A stretch of 64,000 nt of DNA from Corallococcus macrosporus (GTDB lineage: Bacteria; Myxococcota; Myxococcia; Myxococcales; Myxococcaceae), in NCBI RefSeq assembly GCF_017302985.1, contig NZ_JAFIMU010000003.1, forward strand, positions 62,001 through 126,000. Reading direction: 5' to 3'. How positions within the stretch are numbered: position 1 is the stretch's first letter; each line of letters starts with the position of its first letter. Shown here one piece after another: positions 49,732 to 58,320 of the stretch. Under the pieces are notes generated by a model. The model worked only from the letters and a program-made list of their open reading frames with translations. It ran no database searches and was not told the origin of the DNA. The translations under genes were made by a program, and so were the position numbers.

Positions 49732-51801
49732 TCAGGAGGCGCGGGCGGTAGGGCCCGCCTGTCCGGCAGGCTTCACGGCGCGGCGGGCGGCTTCCGCGTC
49801 CAGCGCGCGGCGCAAGGTGGCGAACAGGTGCTCGGCCTCTCCCTCGCGCAACGCCTGGCCGCCGAAGCGGGCCTCCAGGTAGCGGCGGGTGAGGGGCGTC
49901 AGCGCCAGCGCCAGCGGGTGGCCGTCGCGCGCCAGGCGCGTGGTCAGGTCCTCCAGCGTCTCGTGCTCGAAGCGCGGCACGTGGGCGCGCTGGAGCAGCG
50001 CGTCCACCCGGTCAAGGAAGCGCGTGGCCTCCAGCGCGGGGGCGCGGCCCGTCCAGCGGGAGATGAAGCGGCCCGCGCGCCAGACGACGAAGGCCACGAT
50101 GGCGGCCGTCGCCCACGCGCGCGGCGGGGGCAGGCGGCTGGGGGCTTCCTTCTCGGGGGCCCCGGCCGGGCGGCGCGGCGGACGGACCAGGGAGCTGGCC
50201 AGCTCGAACTGGTCGCGGAAGGAGTAGTCGACGACGGAGTTGCGCCAGCGCGCCTCCACCGCTTCATAGAACGCGAGCAGCTTCTCCAGCAGCACGGAGC
50301 CCTGGCTCGTGCGGTTCGACGGCGGCGTCGCGTCCACGGTGACGAAGCCCCGCTCCGGCACGAGCACGTGCGTCCAGGCGTGCGCGTCGCCCGCGCGCAC
50401 CAGGTACCCGCCGTCCACGCGCGCGCCGCCGTAGAAGCCCGTGGCGAGCCGCGCCCCGATGCCCTGCGTGCGCAGCATCAGCGTGAGCGCGGTGGCGAAG
50501 TGCTCGCAGTGCCCCGCCTTGCGCACGAAGAGGAAGTCCGCGAGCGGATCCTCCGGGACGCCTGCCTGCTCCAGCGTGTACGCGTAGTCCTTCTGCAGGA
50601 AGGCCGCGAGCTTGCGCGCCGCGGCCAGCGGCTCCTTCTCTCCCTGGAGCACCCGCGCCGCGAGCGGGCCCACGCGCGGATCCAGGTGCTCCGGCAGCGC
50701 CAGCAACTGGTCGCGCTCCGCCTGGACCAGGCCGGCGGACATGCCCGTCTTCGCGTCCGGGGGCAGGCTGTAGGCCTCGTAGGTGTACGAGGGCGCGGTG
50801 ACGGTGAAGCGCACCTCGCCGCCGCCCTGGAGCTGCACGGGGGTGCTCCGGGTGCCCGTGGGGGTGTGGGCGATGGCGTTGCCCAGGCGCGAGGGCATCT
50901 CCAGGGCAATCAGCGTGCGCGCGCCGTACGCGGGCAGCAGCTCGATGCGCTGGTGCAGGAGCGTGTCGGTGGCGGGGCGCAGGGTGATCTGCCGCTCGGT
51001 CTGCTTCGCCCCGACGACGTTCGTCCACTCGATGCCGTCGAAGGTGTCGTAGGTGCGGCCCATCCAGTAGGCGTCCAGCGCGTCGCGCTCCGGATCCGGC
51101 GTGAGCGTGGCGCGCAGCACCACGCGCGGGTTGCCCTTGATGGTGCCCGCGCCGCCCAGCCGCACGGTGTTGGAGTAGCCCGCGCTGCTCACCGCGCCCA
51201 GGCCCGGCGCCGAGCGCGGCCCCACCATGGCCCAGTTGAGGCGCGGGAAGAGGACGAAGAAGGCCACCGCGCCGGCCACCGCGAACGCCAGGCCGGAAGA
51301 CAGCGGCCGCATCACCGCGCGCACCGGCACGGGCTCGCCGTCCGGCACCGCCGCCTCCACCACGCCCAGCGCCAGCGCCAGGCTGGCCAGCACCCCGAAG
51401 GCGATGAGGCACAGCGCGTACGTCATGTCGCCGGACAGCGCCGCGCCGCCGGCCACCATCAACAGGCCCGTCAGGTGCGTCTGGCCCTCCGCCGCGGCGT
51501 CCGGCGTGGACAGCATCCGCTGCGCGGCGATGAGGCCCGCGAAGGAGCACGCGGCCACCACCGCGTTCATCGCGCCGGACGTCAGCTGGAGCCCCAGCAG
51601 CACCGCCGCGACCATGAGCCCCAGCGCGGACAGGCGGGCGTGGCGCGCGACGAGCCGCACGTCGCACAGCGCCAGCACCAGCGCCCCCAGGAAGATGCCC
51701 AGCGCCCACAGGGGCAGCTGCCCGGACACGGCCATGGCGCCGAAGGCGGAGCCCGCCGCCAGGTCGCGCAGGACGAGCCTCAGCCGCAGGGGGCGCTTCA
51801 C
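49732..51801 (-). CDS. TgpA-like membrane protein with transglutaminase domain
   Basis: A 689-residue protein. It starts at the GTG at 51801, overlapping the DUF58 stop (GTGA). The N-terminal 190 residues hold several membrane helices; a middle soluble region with DUF3488-like features is followed by a papain-like transglutaminase core: Cys in AGHCEHFATALTLMLRTQGI (about 427), His in DAHAWTHVLV (about 472), Asp in VTVDATPP (about 488). A further membrane helix (about 565) and a cytoplasmic DUF4129-like tail end the chain. It belongs to the MoxR-DUF58-TgpA sets, thought to act in cell-envelope protein assembly; the substrate is unknown. Confidence 0.9.
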   Translation of the reverse strand: MKRPLRLRLVLRDLAAGSAFGAMAVSGQLPLWALGIFLGALVLALCDVRLVARHARLSALGLMVAAVLLGLQLTSGAMNAVVAACSFAGLIAAQRMLSTPDAAAEGQTHLTGLLMVAGGAALSGDMTYALCLIAFGVLASLALALGVVEAAVPDGEPVPVRAVMRPLSSGLAFAVAGAVAFFVLFPRLNWAMVGPRSAPGLGAVSSAGYSNTVRLGGAGTIKGNPRVVLRATLTPDPERDALDAYWMGRTYDTFDGIEWTNVVGAKQTERQITLRPATDTLLHQRIELLPAYGARTLIALEMPSRLGNAIAHTPTGTRSTPVQLQGGGEVRFTVTAPSYTYEAYSLPPDAKTGMSAGLVQAERDQLLALPEHLDPRVGPLAARVLQGEKEPLAAARKLAAFLQKDYAYTLEQAGVPEDPLADFLFVRKAGHCEHFATALTLMLRTQGIGARLATGFYGGARVDGGYLVRAGDAHAWTHVLVPERGFVTVDATPPSNRTSQGSVLLEKLLAFYEAVEARWRNSVVDYSFRDQFELASSLVRPPRRPAGAPEKEAPSRLPPPRAWATAAIVAFVVWRAGRFISRWTGRAPALEATRFLDRVDALLQRAHVPRFEHETLEDLTTRLARDGHPLALALTPLTRRYLEARFGGQALREGEAEHLFATLRRALDAEAARRAVKPAGQAGPTARAS

Positions 51802-52781
51802 GCGGCCTCCCGGGAGTCCGCCCCAGCAGTGTCCACGTCCTCGAAGCCCTCCCACGCCAGCGCCTGGAGGATGCGGCGCTCCTGCGAGGCCCCCGCCGCC
51901 GGCCGCAGCGTGCGCTCCGGCAACTGGAGGCCGACCTCGTGCCCCGCGTCCAGGAGCTGGTGCGCCTGGGCGGCGACCTCTTCACAGCGGCGCTCCAGTG
52001 CGTCGCCCGTGAGGCCCGTCTCCAGCGCGAGCTTCCACACGCGGCGCTCCTCGCGCTCGCGCTCCACCTTCAGCAGGCGTCCCGCCGTGGCGCTCTTCAG
52101 CCAGTGGATGCGGCGCGCGTCCTCGTTCGCGGCCAGCTCGCGCAGGCCCGCGACGTCACCGGTGCCGTCCAGGTGGCGCGGGCTGCCCGCCTCGCCGCGA
52201 GGCCCCTTCTCCGCGGGCCCCGGCTCCTTGCAGGCGTAGCCGCGGCGCGGGTACACGAGCAGCATCCCCTCCAGCGAGAACACGCGCGTCTTGGCGAACA
52301 GGCCCAGGGGCCACGTCGTGGTGACGCGCACGCCGGACAGGCGCACGGGGCCCCGGTGCGGCGCGGCCAGGTCCGCCCGGACGATGTGCTCCTTTCCCGC
52401 GGGCAGGTGGCCCAGCTTCCCTGCGCCGGTGAGCGGGGAGAGGTCCTCGCTGAACGTCAGCGCGAAGCCGTGGCCCGCCTTGCGCGAGACCGCCCAGCGG
52501 TAGGCGAAGGGCTCGCGCGCGAAGGCCGCGTCCGCGCCCACCCGGCGCACCGTCAGGTCGCGCAGGCAGCGCTCCGACAGCACGCCGGACACCACCACCA
52601 TGCTGAGCAGCAGGCCCAGGAGCAGGTAGAGCAGGTTGTTGCCCGTGTTGAGCGCGCCCAGCCCCACGCCGAACGTCACCACCAGGTACGTGCGGCCCGT
52701 CTTCGTCACCGTCAGGGTGCGAGGCGGACGCAGCCAGGCGCGCAGCCGCGCCTTGAAGGAGGGGCGGGCGGGGGCCTTCAC
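51798..52781 (-). CDS. DUF58 family protein (vWA-like, MoxR-associated)
   Basis: A 327-residue protein starting at the GTG at 52781 that overlaps the MoxR stop (GTGA). After a basic N-terminus (KAPARPSFKARLRAWLRPPRTLTVTKTG) two membrane helices (about 35-75: YLVVTFGVGLGALNTGNNLLYLLLGLLLSMVVVSGVL) anchor the chain, and a DUF58 domain follows with the signature LRELAANEDARRIHWLKSATAGRLLKVERERE (usually D-x-R-x-I-x-W). Such proteins are clients or adaptors of MoxR ATPases. GTGA overlaps on both sides (MoxR upstream, transglutaminase downstream) show a three-gene translational unit. Confidence 0.9.
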   Translation of the reverse strand: MKAPARPSFKARLRAWLRPPRTLTVTKTGRTYLVVTFGVGLGALNTGNNLLYLLLGLLLSMVVVSGVLSERCLRDLTVRRVGADAAFAREPFAYRWAVSRKAGHGFALTFSEDLSPLTGAGKLGHLPAGKEHIVRADLAAPHRGPVRLSGVRVTTTWPLGLFAKTRVFSLEGMLLVYPRRGYACKEPGPAEKGPRGEAGSPRHLDGTGDVAGLRELAANEDARRIHWLKSATAGRLLKVEREREERRVWKLALETGLTGDALERRCEEVAAQAHQLLDAGHEVGLQLPERTLRPAAGASQERRILQALAWEGFEDVDTAGADSREAA

Positions 52782-53758
52782 CGGGGCGCCGCCACCTTGC
52801 GGGCGATCTCCTCCACCAGGTGCGCCGCCTCGTCCCTCGCGGACACGCCCTGCACGGCGCTGCGCAGGAGCACGCGGTGCGCCCAGCAGGGCACCAGCAT
52901 GGCGCGCACGTCGCCGGGGGTGACGAAGTCGCGTCCGTCCCACAGGGCCTGGGCCCGCGCCGCGGCCCCCAGCGCCAGCACCGCGCGCGTGGAGGCGCCG
53001 CGCTCCAGGTCGCCGTGCTCGCGCGTGGCCCGCGCCAGCCGCACCACGTATTCCGCCACCGCCGCGTCCAGCTTCAGGTCCTGGGCGAAGGCGCGCAGCG
53101 ACGCCAGCTCCTCCGGCCCCGTCACCGCCTCCACCGACGGCAGCGGGGACGCCGCGCCGCGCGTGGTGAGCAGCCGCGCCTCCACGTCCGGCGCCGGGTG
53201 GCCCAAGGACAGGCGCACGAGGAAGCGATCCAGCTGCGAGTCCGGCAGCGGATAGGTGCCGGAGAAGTCCACCGGGTTCTGGGTGGCGACGACGGTGAAG
53301 GGGGAGGGCAGGGGGTGCGTCTCACCGTCCAGGGACACCTGGCCCTGCGCCATGCCCTCCAGGAGCGCGGACTGGGTGCGCGGGGGCGCGCGGTTGAGCT
53401 CGTCCGCCAGCACCAGCTGCCGGAACAGCGGCCCGGGCCGGAAGGAGAAGGTGGCCGTCTGCGCGTGGAACACCTGCGCGCCCAGGATGTCCGCCGGCAG
53501 CAGGTCCGCGGTGAACTGGATGCGGGAGAAGGACAGGGCGCACGCGCGGGCCAGGGCCTCGGCCAGCGTCGTCTTGCCCACGCCGGGCATGTCCTCCAGC
53601 AGCAGGTGCCCGCCAGCCACCACGCAGGTGACGACGCGGCGGACCTCCTCGGGCTTGCCCTGCACGGCGCGGCCAAGCTGGGCGGCGAGCCGCTCCATCA
53701 CCGCGCGCGCGGAGGCAGGGGAGGGAACTGGACCGAGGACGCGAGCGGGCTGGGTCAT
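52778..53758 (-). CDS. MoxR-family AAA+ ATPase
   Basis: A 326-residue protein; the ATG at 53758 (MTQPARVLGP) is chosen, with a possible earlier start at 53791. Features are Walker A G59-VGKTT in LLEDMPGVGKTTLAEALA, Walker B LVLADELNRAPPRTQSALLEGM (about 110-130), sensor 1 FTVVATQNPVDFSGTYPLPDSQLDRFLVRL, and the lid helix domain. MoxR proteins are chaperone-like ATPases that mature metal or envelope complexes together with vWA/DUF58 partners. It is the first gene of the three-gene operon; GTGA links it to the DUF58 gene. Confidence 0.95.
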   Translation of the reverse strand: MTQPARVLGPVPSPASARAVMERLAAQLGRAVQGKPEEVRRVVTCVVAGGHLLLEDMPGVGKTTLAEALARACALSFSRIQFTADLLPADILGAQVFHAQTATFSFRPGPLFRQLVLADELNRAPPRTQSALLEGMAQGQVSLDGETHPLPSPFTVVATQNPVDFSGTYPLPDSQLDRFLVRLSLGHPAPDVEARLLTTRGAASPLPSVEAVTGPEELASLRAFAQDLKLDAAVAEYVVRLARATREHGDLERGASTRAVLALGAAARAQALWDGRDFVTPGDVRAMLVPCWAHRVLLRSAVQGVSARDEAAHLVEEIARKVAAPR

Positions 53759-53900
53759 CCTGGGCGCGGACTCTAGCCCAGGCGACCGCAAGCCGGCACC
53801 CCTCCAGGCCGCCCGTGTTCCACGCCGGATGCCCGCCTGCCTTGGAGGCGCGAGCGCATGATCCGGGGATTCACACGGCCCGGAGGGCCCTACCCGTTGC

Positions 53901-54227
53901 TCAGACGGACAGGATGTCCTCGGGCGTGTAGTACGCCCGGTGCGTCGTCGGCGAGGACAGCACGCCGAAGTAGCGGAACATCCGCTCGTGGTGCGTGGCC
54001 AGGCCGCGCAGCTCCACGGCGCCTTCCTTCAGGCCGTGGGTCAGCACGCCCACCGCGCTGTCCTTGAACTCACGCAGGTGCGCGAAGTCCAGGACGACCT
54101 CGCTCTGGCCCAGCGCCTGGAGCGAGTTGCGCAGCTCCTGGGCCGTGCGGCCGTCCAGCGTACCTTCCAGGCGCAGGGTGATCCGACCCGCCGCCTCCTG
54201 CTCCTGATGAATCCGAAGCCCAGTCAT
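53901..54227 (-). CDS. STAS-domain-like protein
   Basis: A 108-residue protein; the ATG at 54227 (MTGLRIHQEQEAAG) is favoured, with GGGAG upstream, over one at 54293. The pattern RITLRLEGTLDGRTAQELRNSLQALGQSEVVLDFAHLREFKDSAVGVLTHGLK fits the STAS (anti-sigma factor antagonist) fold: beta-strand, helix, strand with D-x-x-x-L/V, then the loop where a phosphorylatable Ser sits (here DSAV). The chain then reads VELRGLATHHERMFRYFGV. STAS proteins bind anti-sigma factors or transporters in a phosphorylation-dependent manner. No anti-sigma factor is linked, although the RpoH-like sigma gene is 4 kb away. Confidence 0.75.
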   Translation of the reverse strand: MTGLRIHQEQEAAGRITLRLEGTLDGRTAQELRNSLQALGQSEVVLDFAHLREFKDSAVGVLTHGLKEGAVELRGLATHHERMFRYFGVLSSPTTHRAYYTPEDILSV

Positions 54228-54449
54228 GTTGCGCGCTCCCGCTGAGGTGTGCACGTGTGTGCCGCCTGCGATGGTGAATGGCGGCTGACGCACGTTCCGG
54301 ACCGCGTGGGGTCCGGGGGGGCCCCACGATGTCGTGGGGGTGCACAGCCGGAGCCGAACACTGCACCTTCCGGAAAGATTCGGTCAGTGGCGGGCTTGCA
54401 ACTTCGGTCGGAGTGTTGGCGACCGGGCGAAGCGCGTGTCACGAAACGG

Positions 54450-55187
54450 TCAACCCTTGCGGTCGGTTGTCGTCTGCTCGGCACGCAGGCTGATGGCGCG
54501 CTCCTGCTGGGCCTTCAGCTTGCGGAATTCCTTCACGACCTTGGCGGGATAGCCGGCCATGAACTTCACCCGGTTCTCCTTCTTGGCCAGGATGCGCTTG
54601 GCCAGCCCGGGGCCCGCGTTGTAGGCGACGAGCGCGCCCTCCACGGAGCCGAAGCGGCTGATCAGGTCCGCCAGGTAGGCCGTGCCCAGGTTCACGTTCG
54701 TCTCGAAGTCGAAGAGGTTCGTGTGGCGGCCCAGCTTGTAGCCGGACTTCTCCGCCAGGTACTTGCCCGTGTCCGGCATCACCTGCATGAGGCCCATGGC
54801 GCCCACCCCGGACACCGCGTAGTTGTTGAACGAGGACTCGCAGCGGATCAGCGCCACCACCAGCAGCGGATCCAGGTTGTTGCGCTCCGCCTCGCGGACG
54901 ATGGAGACCGCCAGCCGGCGCTGCTGCCGCTCCGGGAGCCCGGAGGCGCGCACGGCCTCGGCCACGCCCATCTGCTCCGCGCGGAGGTAGTCCGCCTCGT
55001 CCTCGTACTGCTGCAGGCGGGCCAGGGCCGCCTTGAGCTGCGCATCCTTCTCCGCGAGCTGCGCCCGCAGGGCCGCGACGTCCGGCGCTTCACCCTGGGC
55101 ACCCACCGGCACCTGCACCGGGAAAGCCATCGCGTTCGTCCCCACCAGCACCACCGCCGCCGCCATCGCCACCGTCCAACCCCGCAT
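54450..55187 (-). CDS. Periplasmic lytic transglycosylase (SLT domain)
   Basis: A 245-residue exported protein. The ATG at 55187 follows GGGGAGGGCGAG, and gives a signal peptide (MRGWTVAMAAAVVLVGTNAMA). A coiled-coil segment (about 35-72, ALRAQLAEKDAQLKAALARLQQYEDEADYL) precedes the SLT domain (about 90-235) with the catalytic Glu117 in IRCESSFNN, GAMGLMQVMPDTGKYL and the YNAGPGLAKRI motif. It cleaves peptidoglycan, probably to open the wall for assembly of envelope machines or during morphogenesis. The coiled coil suggests interaction with a partner. A sigma-54 promoter lies 52 bp upstream, so expression depends on RpoN and an activator. Confidence 0.92.
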   Translation of the reverse strand: MRGWTVAMAAAVVLVGTNAMAFPVQVPVGAQGEAPDVAALRAQLAEKDAQLKAALARLQQYEDEADYLRAEQMGVAEAVRASGLPERQQRRLAVSIVREAERNNLDPLLVVALIRCESSFNNYAVSGVGAMGLMQVMPDTGKYLAEKSGYKLGRHTNLFDFETNVNLGTAYLADLISRFGSVEGALVAYNAGPGLAKRILAKKENRVKFMAGYPAKVVKEFRKLKAQQERAISLRAEQTTTDRKG

Positions 55188-55247
55188 CTCGCCCTCCCCT
55201 GGCGCCCCAACTCCCCGCGCCCGCTGACTCGCCCACACCCAGCGGCT

Positions 55248-55264
55248 AAGCAGGCAACGTGCCA
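55248..55264 (-). promoter_or_regulatory. Sigma-54 (RpoN) promoter of the lytic transglycosylase gene
   Basis: On the minus strand TGGCACGTTGCCTGCTT: a perfect -24 box (TGGCACG) and -12 box cTGCT, with GG and GC exactly 12 bases apart. Transcription should start near 55239 and the leader would be about 52 nt. Confidence 0.75.
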
Positions 55265-55360
55265 GCGTACGTGGCGTGCGCGGGTTGCCTCACGGATCCT
55301 TAAGAGAGGGGCTGAAACAGGTCCGGCGCGGCCCACGGTGGCCGGAAAAAATGCCCGGCC

Positions 55361-55378
55361 TGGGAAGTTTGTTTCCCA
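55361..55378. promoter_or_regulatory. Inverted repeat, candidate activator site for the sigma-54 promoter
   Basis: TGGGAA (55361-55366) and TTCCCA (55373-55378), 6-bp spacer, lies about 122-139 bp upstream of the predicted start. This is typical enhancer-binding-protein spacing. A second dyad GGCCGG/CCGGCC (55340-55360) is next to it. Confidence 0.4.
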
Positions 55379-55480
55379 ACCTGACCCTGCAGAAAGCTCC
55401 ACCTGTTGCCGCGGTGCCTCCGCGTTCCTAGCTTGCGCCCGGTCTGATTCATGGACCTTCAGTGTGGCGGGAGGCGTGGC

Positions 55481-55639
55481 GTGTACTGGACCATGGGCAT
55501 CATCTTGATGGTGTTGTGGGTGATGGGGCTGATCACCGGTTCGACGGAGGGGCAGTGGGTGCACCTCCTCCTGGTGTTCTCGCTCATCGCGTTCGTGCTG
55601 GGCGTCGCGTCGCTGGGCCGCCGGCGGGGGATGGCGTGA
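55481..55639 (+). CDS. Small two-helix membrane protein (lmo0937-like)
   Basis: A 52-residue protein. The GTG at 55481 has GGGAGG upstream at good spacing; an ATG at 55451 would add an unlikely polar N-terminus. The chain VYWTMGIILMVLWVMGLITGSTEGQWVHLLLVFSLIAFVLGVASLGRRR has two hydrophobic helices separated by a short loop, the pattern of small proteins annotated as lmo0937-family membrane proteins, often stress-linked and of unknown function. The stop overlaps the start of the next gene (GTGA), so the two are co-translated. Confidence 0.7.
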   Translation: MYWTMGIILMVLWVMGLITGSTEGQWVHLLLVFSLIAFVLGVASLGRRRGMA

Positions 55640-56205
55640 ACCTGCCGGAGCTGGACATGGCGTGGCTGGAGCTGCCGCGGGACAAGGCGGGCTTCGTGCG
55701 GCGCGAATGTCCCCGCTGCCAGCGCTCCTTCAAGACGCGGCCCAGCCGCCACGACGCGGGGATGCTGCAGCGGCTGCTCGCGGGCTACTTCCCCTTCGAG
55801 AACCTCCACGAGGCGTACACGGCGGAGGAGCTTCCCTCCTGGCACTGCCTCTACTGTGGCCACCGCGCGCTGCCGGACGCGTGGCTCACGCCGGATCAGT
55901 CCGCGCACGTGGAGCACATGGCGCGCGCGTGGGCCAACCACGTGAGGTACGAGCAGCTGGCGTACGTGCAGCGCACGCTGTCGCACAACCCGCGGCCCAC
56001 CTTCGTGTCGGTGGCCCCGGAGCCGCTGCCCCGGCCGCTGCCTCCGGATGAAGAGGAGCTGCGCACGCTTCCCATGGTCTGCTGCGGGGAAGAGGTGCAG
56101 GCCTCGTGGGAGTGGGATCTTCCCATGGTCTGTCCGCGCTGCGGCGCGCACCACGGCGGGCTCTCCGGCCGCCAGCAGGTGCACCTGGAGTTCGTGCGCG
56201 AGTAG
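55636..56205 (+). CDS. Cys-rich putative zinc-ribbon protein
   Basis: A 189-residue soluble protein beginning at the GTG at 55636 inside the stop of the small membrane gene (GTGA). Three metal-site pairs are seen: CPRC (about 25) with CLYC (about 75), a CC pair (about 153), and CPRC (about 171) in LPMVCPRCGAHHGG. The middle (AHVEHMARAWANHVRYEQLAYVQRTL) is helical. No family is recognised; it is likely a zinc-binding cytoplasmic protein. It is coupled to the small membrane protein; joint function is unknown. Confidence 0.7.
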   Translation: MNLPELDMAWLELPRDKAGFVRRECPRCQRSFKTRPSRHDAGMLQRLLAGYFPFENLHEAYTAEELPSWHCLYCGHRALPDAWLTPDQSAHVEHMARAWANHVRYEQLAYVQRTLSHNPRPTFVSVAPEPLPRPLPPDEEELRTLPMVCCGEEVQASWEWDLPMVCPRCGAHHGGLSGRQQVHLEFVRE

Positions 56206-56262
56206 GGCGGATCATCCCGGAGTGGACGGGCAGGGCGCGCGGAGGGCAGGCTCCTTCGCGCG

Positions 56263-56919
56263 ATGAAGCCGTTTCCCGCTGCCGCCCGGGTGGTGTGCCT
56301 GGCCCTGGTCCTGCTGGGGCCGGCCGCCGTCCACGCCCATGAGGTGGAGGTCGCGCCCGCGGCGGTGGAGGGCTTCGCCGGCTGGGTGGGCGAGGGCATC
56401 CGCCACATCCTGGCGGGCGCGGATCATCTCCTGTTCCTCTTCGCCGTGTTGCTCGTGGGCGGCACGTTCCGGCGGATCCTCCTGTTGGTGACGTCCTTCA
56501 CGCTGGCGCACTCGCTGACGCTGGTGATCACCTCGCTGGGCTGGGTGACGCTGAGCGCGCGGGGCACGCGGTGGGCCGAGGCCGCGATTGCCGCCTCCAT
56601 CCTCTACATGGCGCTGGAGAACCTGCTGCTGCGCCGGCACGGGCACCGCGCGGGGCTCACCTTCCTGTTCGGCCTGGTGCACGGGCTGGGCTTCGCGAGC
56701 GTGCTCGGCGGCTACGGGCTGGGGGCTGGCGCGGCGTCCGCGCTCGTGGGCTTCAACCTGGGCGTGGAGCTGGGGCAGGCGGCGGTGGTGGCCTTCCTGG
56801 TGCCCGTGCTGCGCATCGTCCAGCGCAGGCCCCGGTTGCACTCGAAGGTTGTGCGCCTGTCATCCATCTGCCTCGCGGGGGTGGGGCTTTATTGGATGGT
56901 TGCTCGTGCGGTCGGTTGA
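56263..56919 (+). CDS. HupE/UreJ-family membrane protein
   Basis: A 218-residue inner-membrane protein with signal-like N-terminus (MKPFPAAARVVCLALVLLGPAAVHA), then AHEVEVAPAAVEGFAGWVGEGIRHILAGADHLLFLFAVLLVGG, the HupE/UreJ signature with G-x2-H-x-L-x-G-x-DH. Further helices contain SFTLAHSLTLVI, FLFGLVHGLGFASVLG and FNLGVELGQAA. The conserved His residues in membrane helices suggest metal (nickel) transport; HupE/UreJ proteins are linked to hydrogenase or urease genes. None of those is nearby, so the metal is open. A related group (HupE/UreJ_2) is common in bacteria lacking those enzymes. Confidence 0.88.
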   Translation: MKPFPAAARVVCLALVLLGPAAVHAHEVEVAPAAVEGFAGWVGEGIRHILAGADHLLFLFAVLLVGGTFRRILLLVTSFTLAHSLTLVITSLGWVTLSARGTRWAEAAIAASILYMALENLLLRRHGHRAGLTFLFGLVHGLGFASVLGGYGLGAGAASALVGFNLGVELGQAAVVAFLVPVLRIVQRRPRLHSKVVRLSSICLAGVGLYWMVARAVG

Positions 56920-56974
56920 ATTGCCCCAGCTGCGTTCCTAGCTTGCGTCTGACGAGGGTGGGGGAGGGACGCTG

Positions 56975-57448
56975 ATGGGTGCGAGGCATACCCGGCTGGC
57001 CGCTGCACTGGCCGCCGCGTGGGAGGCGGAAGTGGTGTCAGCTCGTCGCATGACGGGGCTGGCGGAGCGCATGAACGACGCGCGGGTCCGGGCGCGGCTG
57101 ATGGTGCTGGCCGCGTTCTGCCGCGCCCATGCGTCCCGGCTGCTGGCCCGGCTGGCGGCGCTGGGACGCGGGCCGCTGCCGGTGCCTCCAGAGGAAATCG
57201 ATCTGGATCCGGACACGGTGCTGGAGCTGCGCCGGGAGGGGGCCTTCGCCCGCGCGTCGGCCGCGCGCTACGAGACCACCGCGGAGATGGCTCGCCAGCA
57301 CGCGGACCTGTCGTCCGCGTGGGTGTGCGAACTCAACCGGACCGAGGAGCAGGACCGCGCGCGGGAGCTGCTCGCCCTGGCGGAAGGCGCCCTGGCGGCG
57401 GTGCGGCGGGGCGAGTCCCAGGCCATCGCGGCCCCCGCGGACTCCTGA
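56975..57448 (+). CDS. Helical hypothetical protein (possible ferritin-like bundle)
   Basis: A 157-residue soluble protein. Long helices dominate: LAAALAAAWEAEVVSARRMTGLAERMNDARVRARLMVLAAFCRAHASRLLARLAAL, then a Pro-rich turn (PLPVPPEEIDLDPD), then TVLELRREGAFARASAARYETTAEMARQHADLSSAWVCELNRTEEQDRARELLALAEGALAAV. Such four-helix organisation with Glu and His spaced along helices resembles ferritin-like or DUF-type bundles, but no complete metal-binding ExxH pairing can be confirmed. The start at 56975 has GGGAGGGACGC upstream. Function unknown. Confidence 0.6.
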   Translation: MGARHTRLAAALAAAWEAEVVSARRMTGLAERMNDARVRARLMVLAAFCRAHASRLLARLAALGRGPLPVPPEEIDLDPDTVLELRREGAFARASAARYETTAEMARQHADLSSAWVCELNRTEEQDRARELLALAEGALAAVRRGESQAIAAPADS

Positions 57449-57515
57449 GGGAGGTGACAGGGCCGGGCGCTTTTCGGACGCGCTCGGCCGGTGACAGTCC
57501 TGGCGACTTGGGCGT

Positions 57516-58298
57516 ATGACTCCGCCCATGGCGAAGGAGAGCTACAACGATCTCATCTTCCAGCTCGGCGACCTGGCCCGGGACGTCCTCCCGGGCAAGC
57601 CGAACTGCCCCCGCTCCATGGAACGCGTCTACCGCGCCGAAGAGGTGCTGGAGGCGCGCCGGGACGAGCTGGCGGCGCTGGAAGCGGAGATGAACGACGA
57701 GGACGTGGCCTTTCAGGACTTCCTGGCGCAGCACGAGGACGAGTGCGCCGCCCAGAAGCAGATCACCGGCCGGTTCCAGAAGGCCGTGACGGCCGTGGAA
57801 GGCAAGGTGAAGGGGCTGCGCAAGACGCTGGACACGCGCCGCGCCGACCTGCGCTACGCCGTGGCGGGCCTCAAGAAGCTGGAGGCGAAGCTCGCGGACC
57901 TGGAGATGACCACCCAGGACCCCGTCAAGCTGGACACCGCCCGGCAGAATCTGAAGAAGAACCGCATCGCCCAGATGCGCCTGGCCCGCGAGGTGGAGGA
58001 CTGGGAGGCCCAGCTGTCCTCCGCCCTCACGCCCGCCCCCGGTCAGCCCGGCGCGGCCGGCATCCTGGCGCACAAGCGCCTGATCGAGCTGGAGGACGCC
58101 GCCGCGGAGCAGAAGCGGGAGCACGACGCCAAGATGGCGGAGCTCGACCAGGCCATCGCCGCCAAGGAGGAGGAGATCAAGGGCGCGGAAGATTATCTGG
58201 ATCAAGCCCTGTTCCTCCTCGGCGAAGAGGTGTATGCCCAGCGCATCGCGGATAAGCAGCTCGACCCCTACTACCCGCGGTTGGATGTCGCGCAGTGA
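57516..58298 (+). CDS. Coiled-coil protein
   Basis: A 260-residue cytoplasmic protein; ATG at 57516 or the second Met at 57528 (MAKESYNDLIFQL). Nearly all of it is heptad-rich helix (AEEVLEARRDELAALEAEMNDEDVAFQDFLAQHEDEC, AVEGKVKGLRKTLDTRRADLRYAVAGLKKLEAKLADLEM, AAAEQKREHDAKMAELDQAIAAKEEEIKGAEDYLDQALFLLGEEVY), broken by a loop with Pro/Gly near 175 (TPAPGQPGAAGI). It is a likely structural or scaffold protein, a homodimer at least. It lies just before rplC; the rplC promoter starts 22 bp downstream of its stop. Confidence 0.75.
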   Translation: MTPPMAKESYNDLIFQLGDLARDVLPGKPNCPRSMERVYRAEEVLEARRDELAALEAEMNDEDVAFQDFLAQHEDECAAQKQITGRFQKAVTAVEGKVKGLRKTLDTRRADLRYAVAGLKKLEAKLADLEMTTQDPVKLDTARQNLKKNRIAQMRLAREVEDWEAQLSSALTPAPGQPGAAGILAHKRLIELEDAAAEQKREHDAKMAELDQAIAAKEEEIKGAEDYLDQALFLLGEEVYAQRIADKQLDPYYPRLDVAQ

Positions 58299-58320
58299 GG
58301 GGGACGCCCACCCTTGGTGC

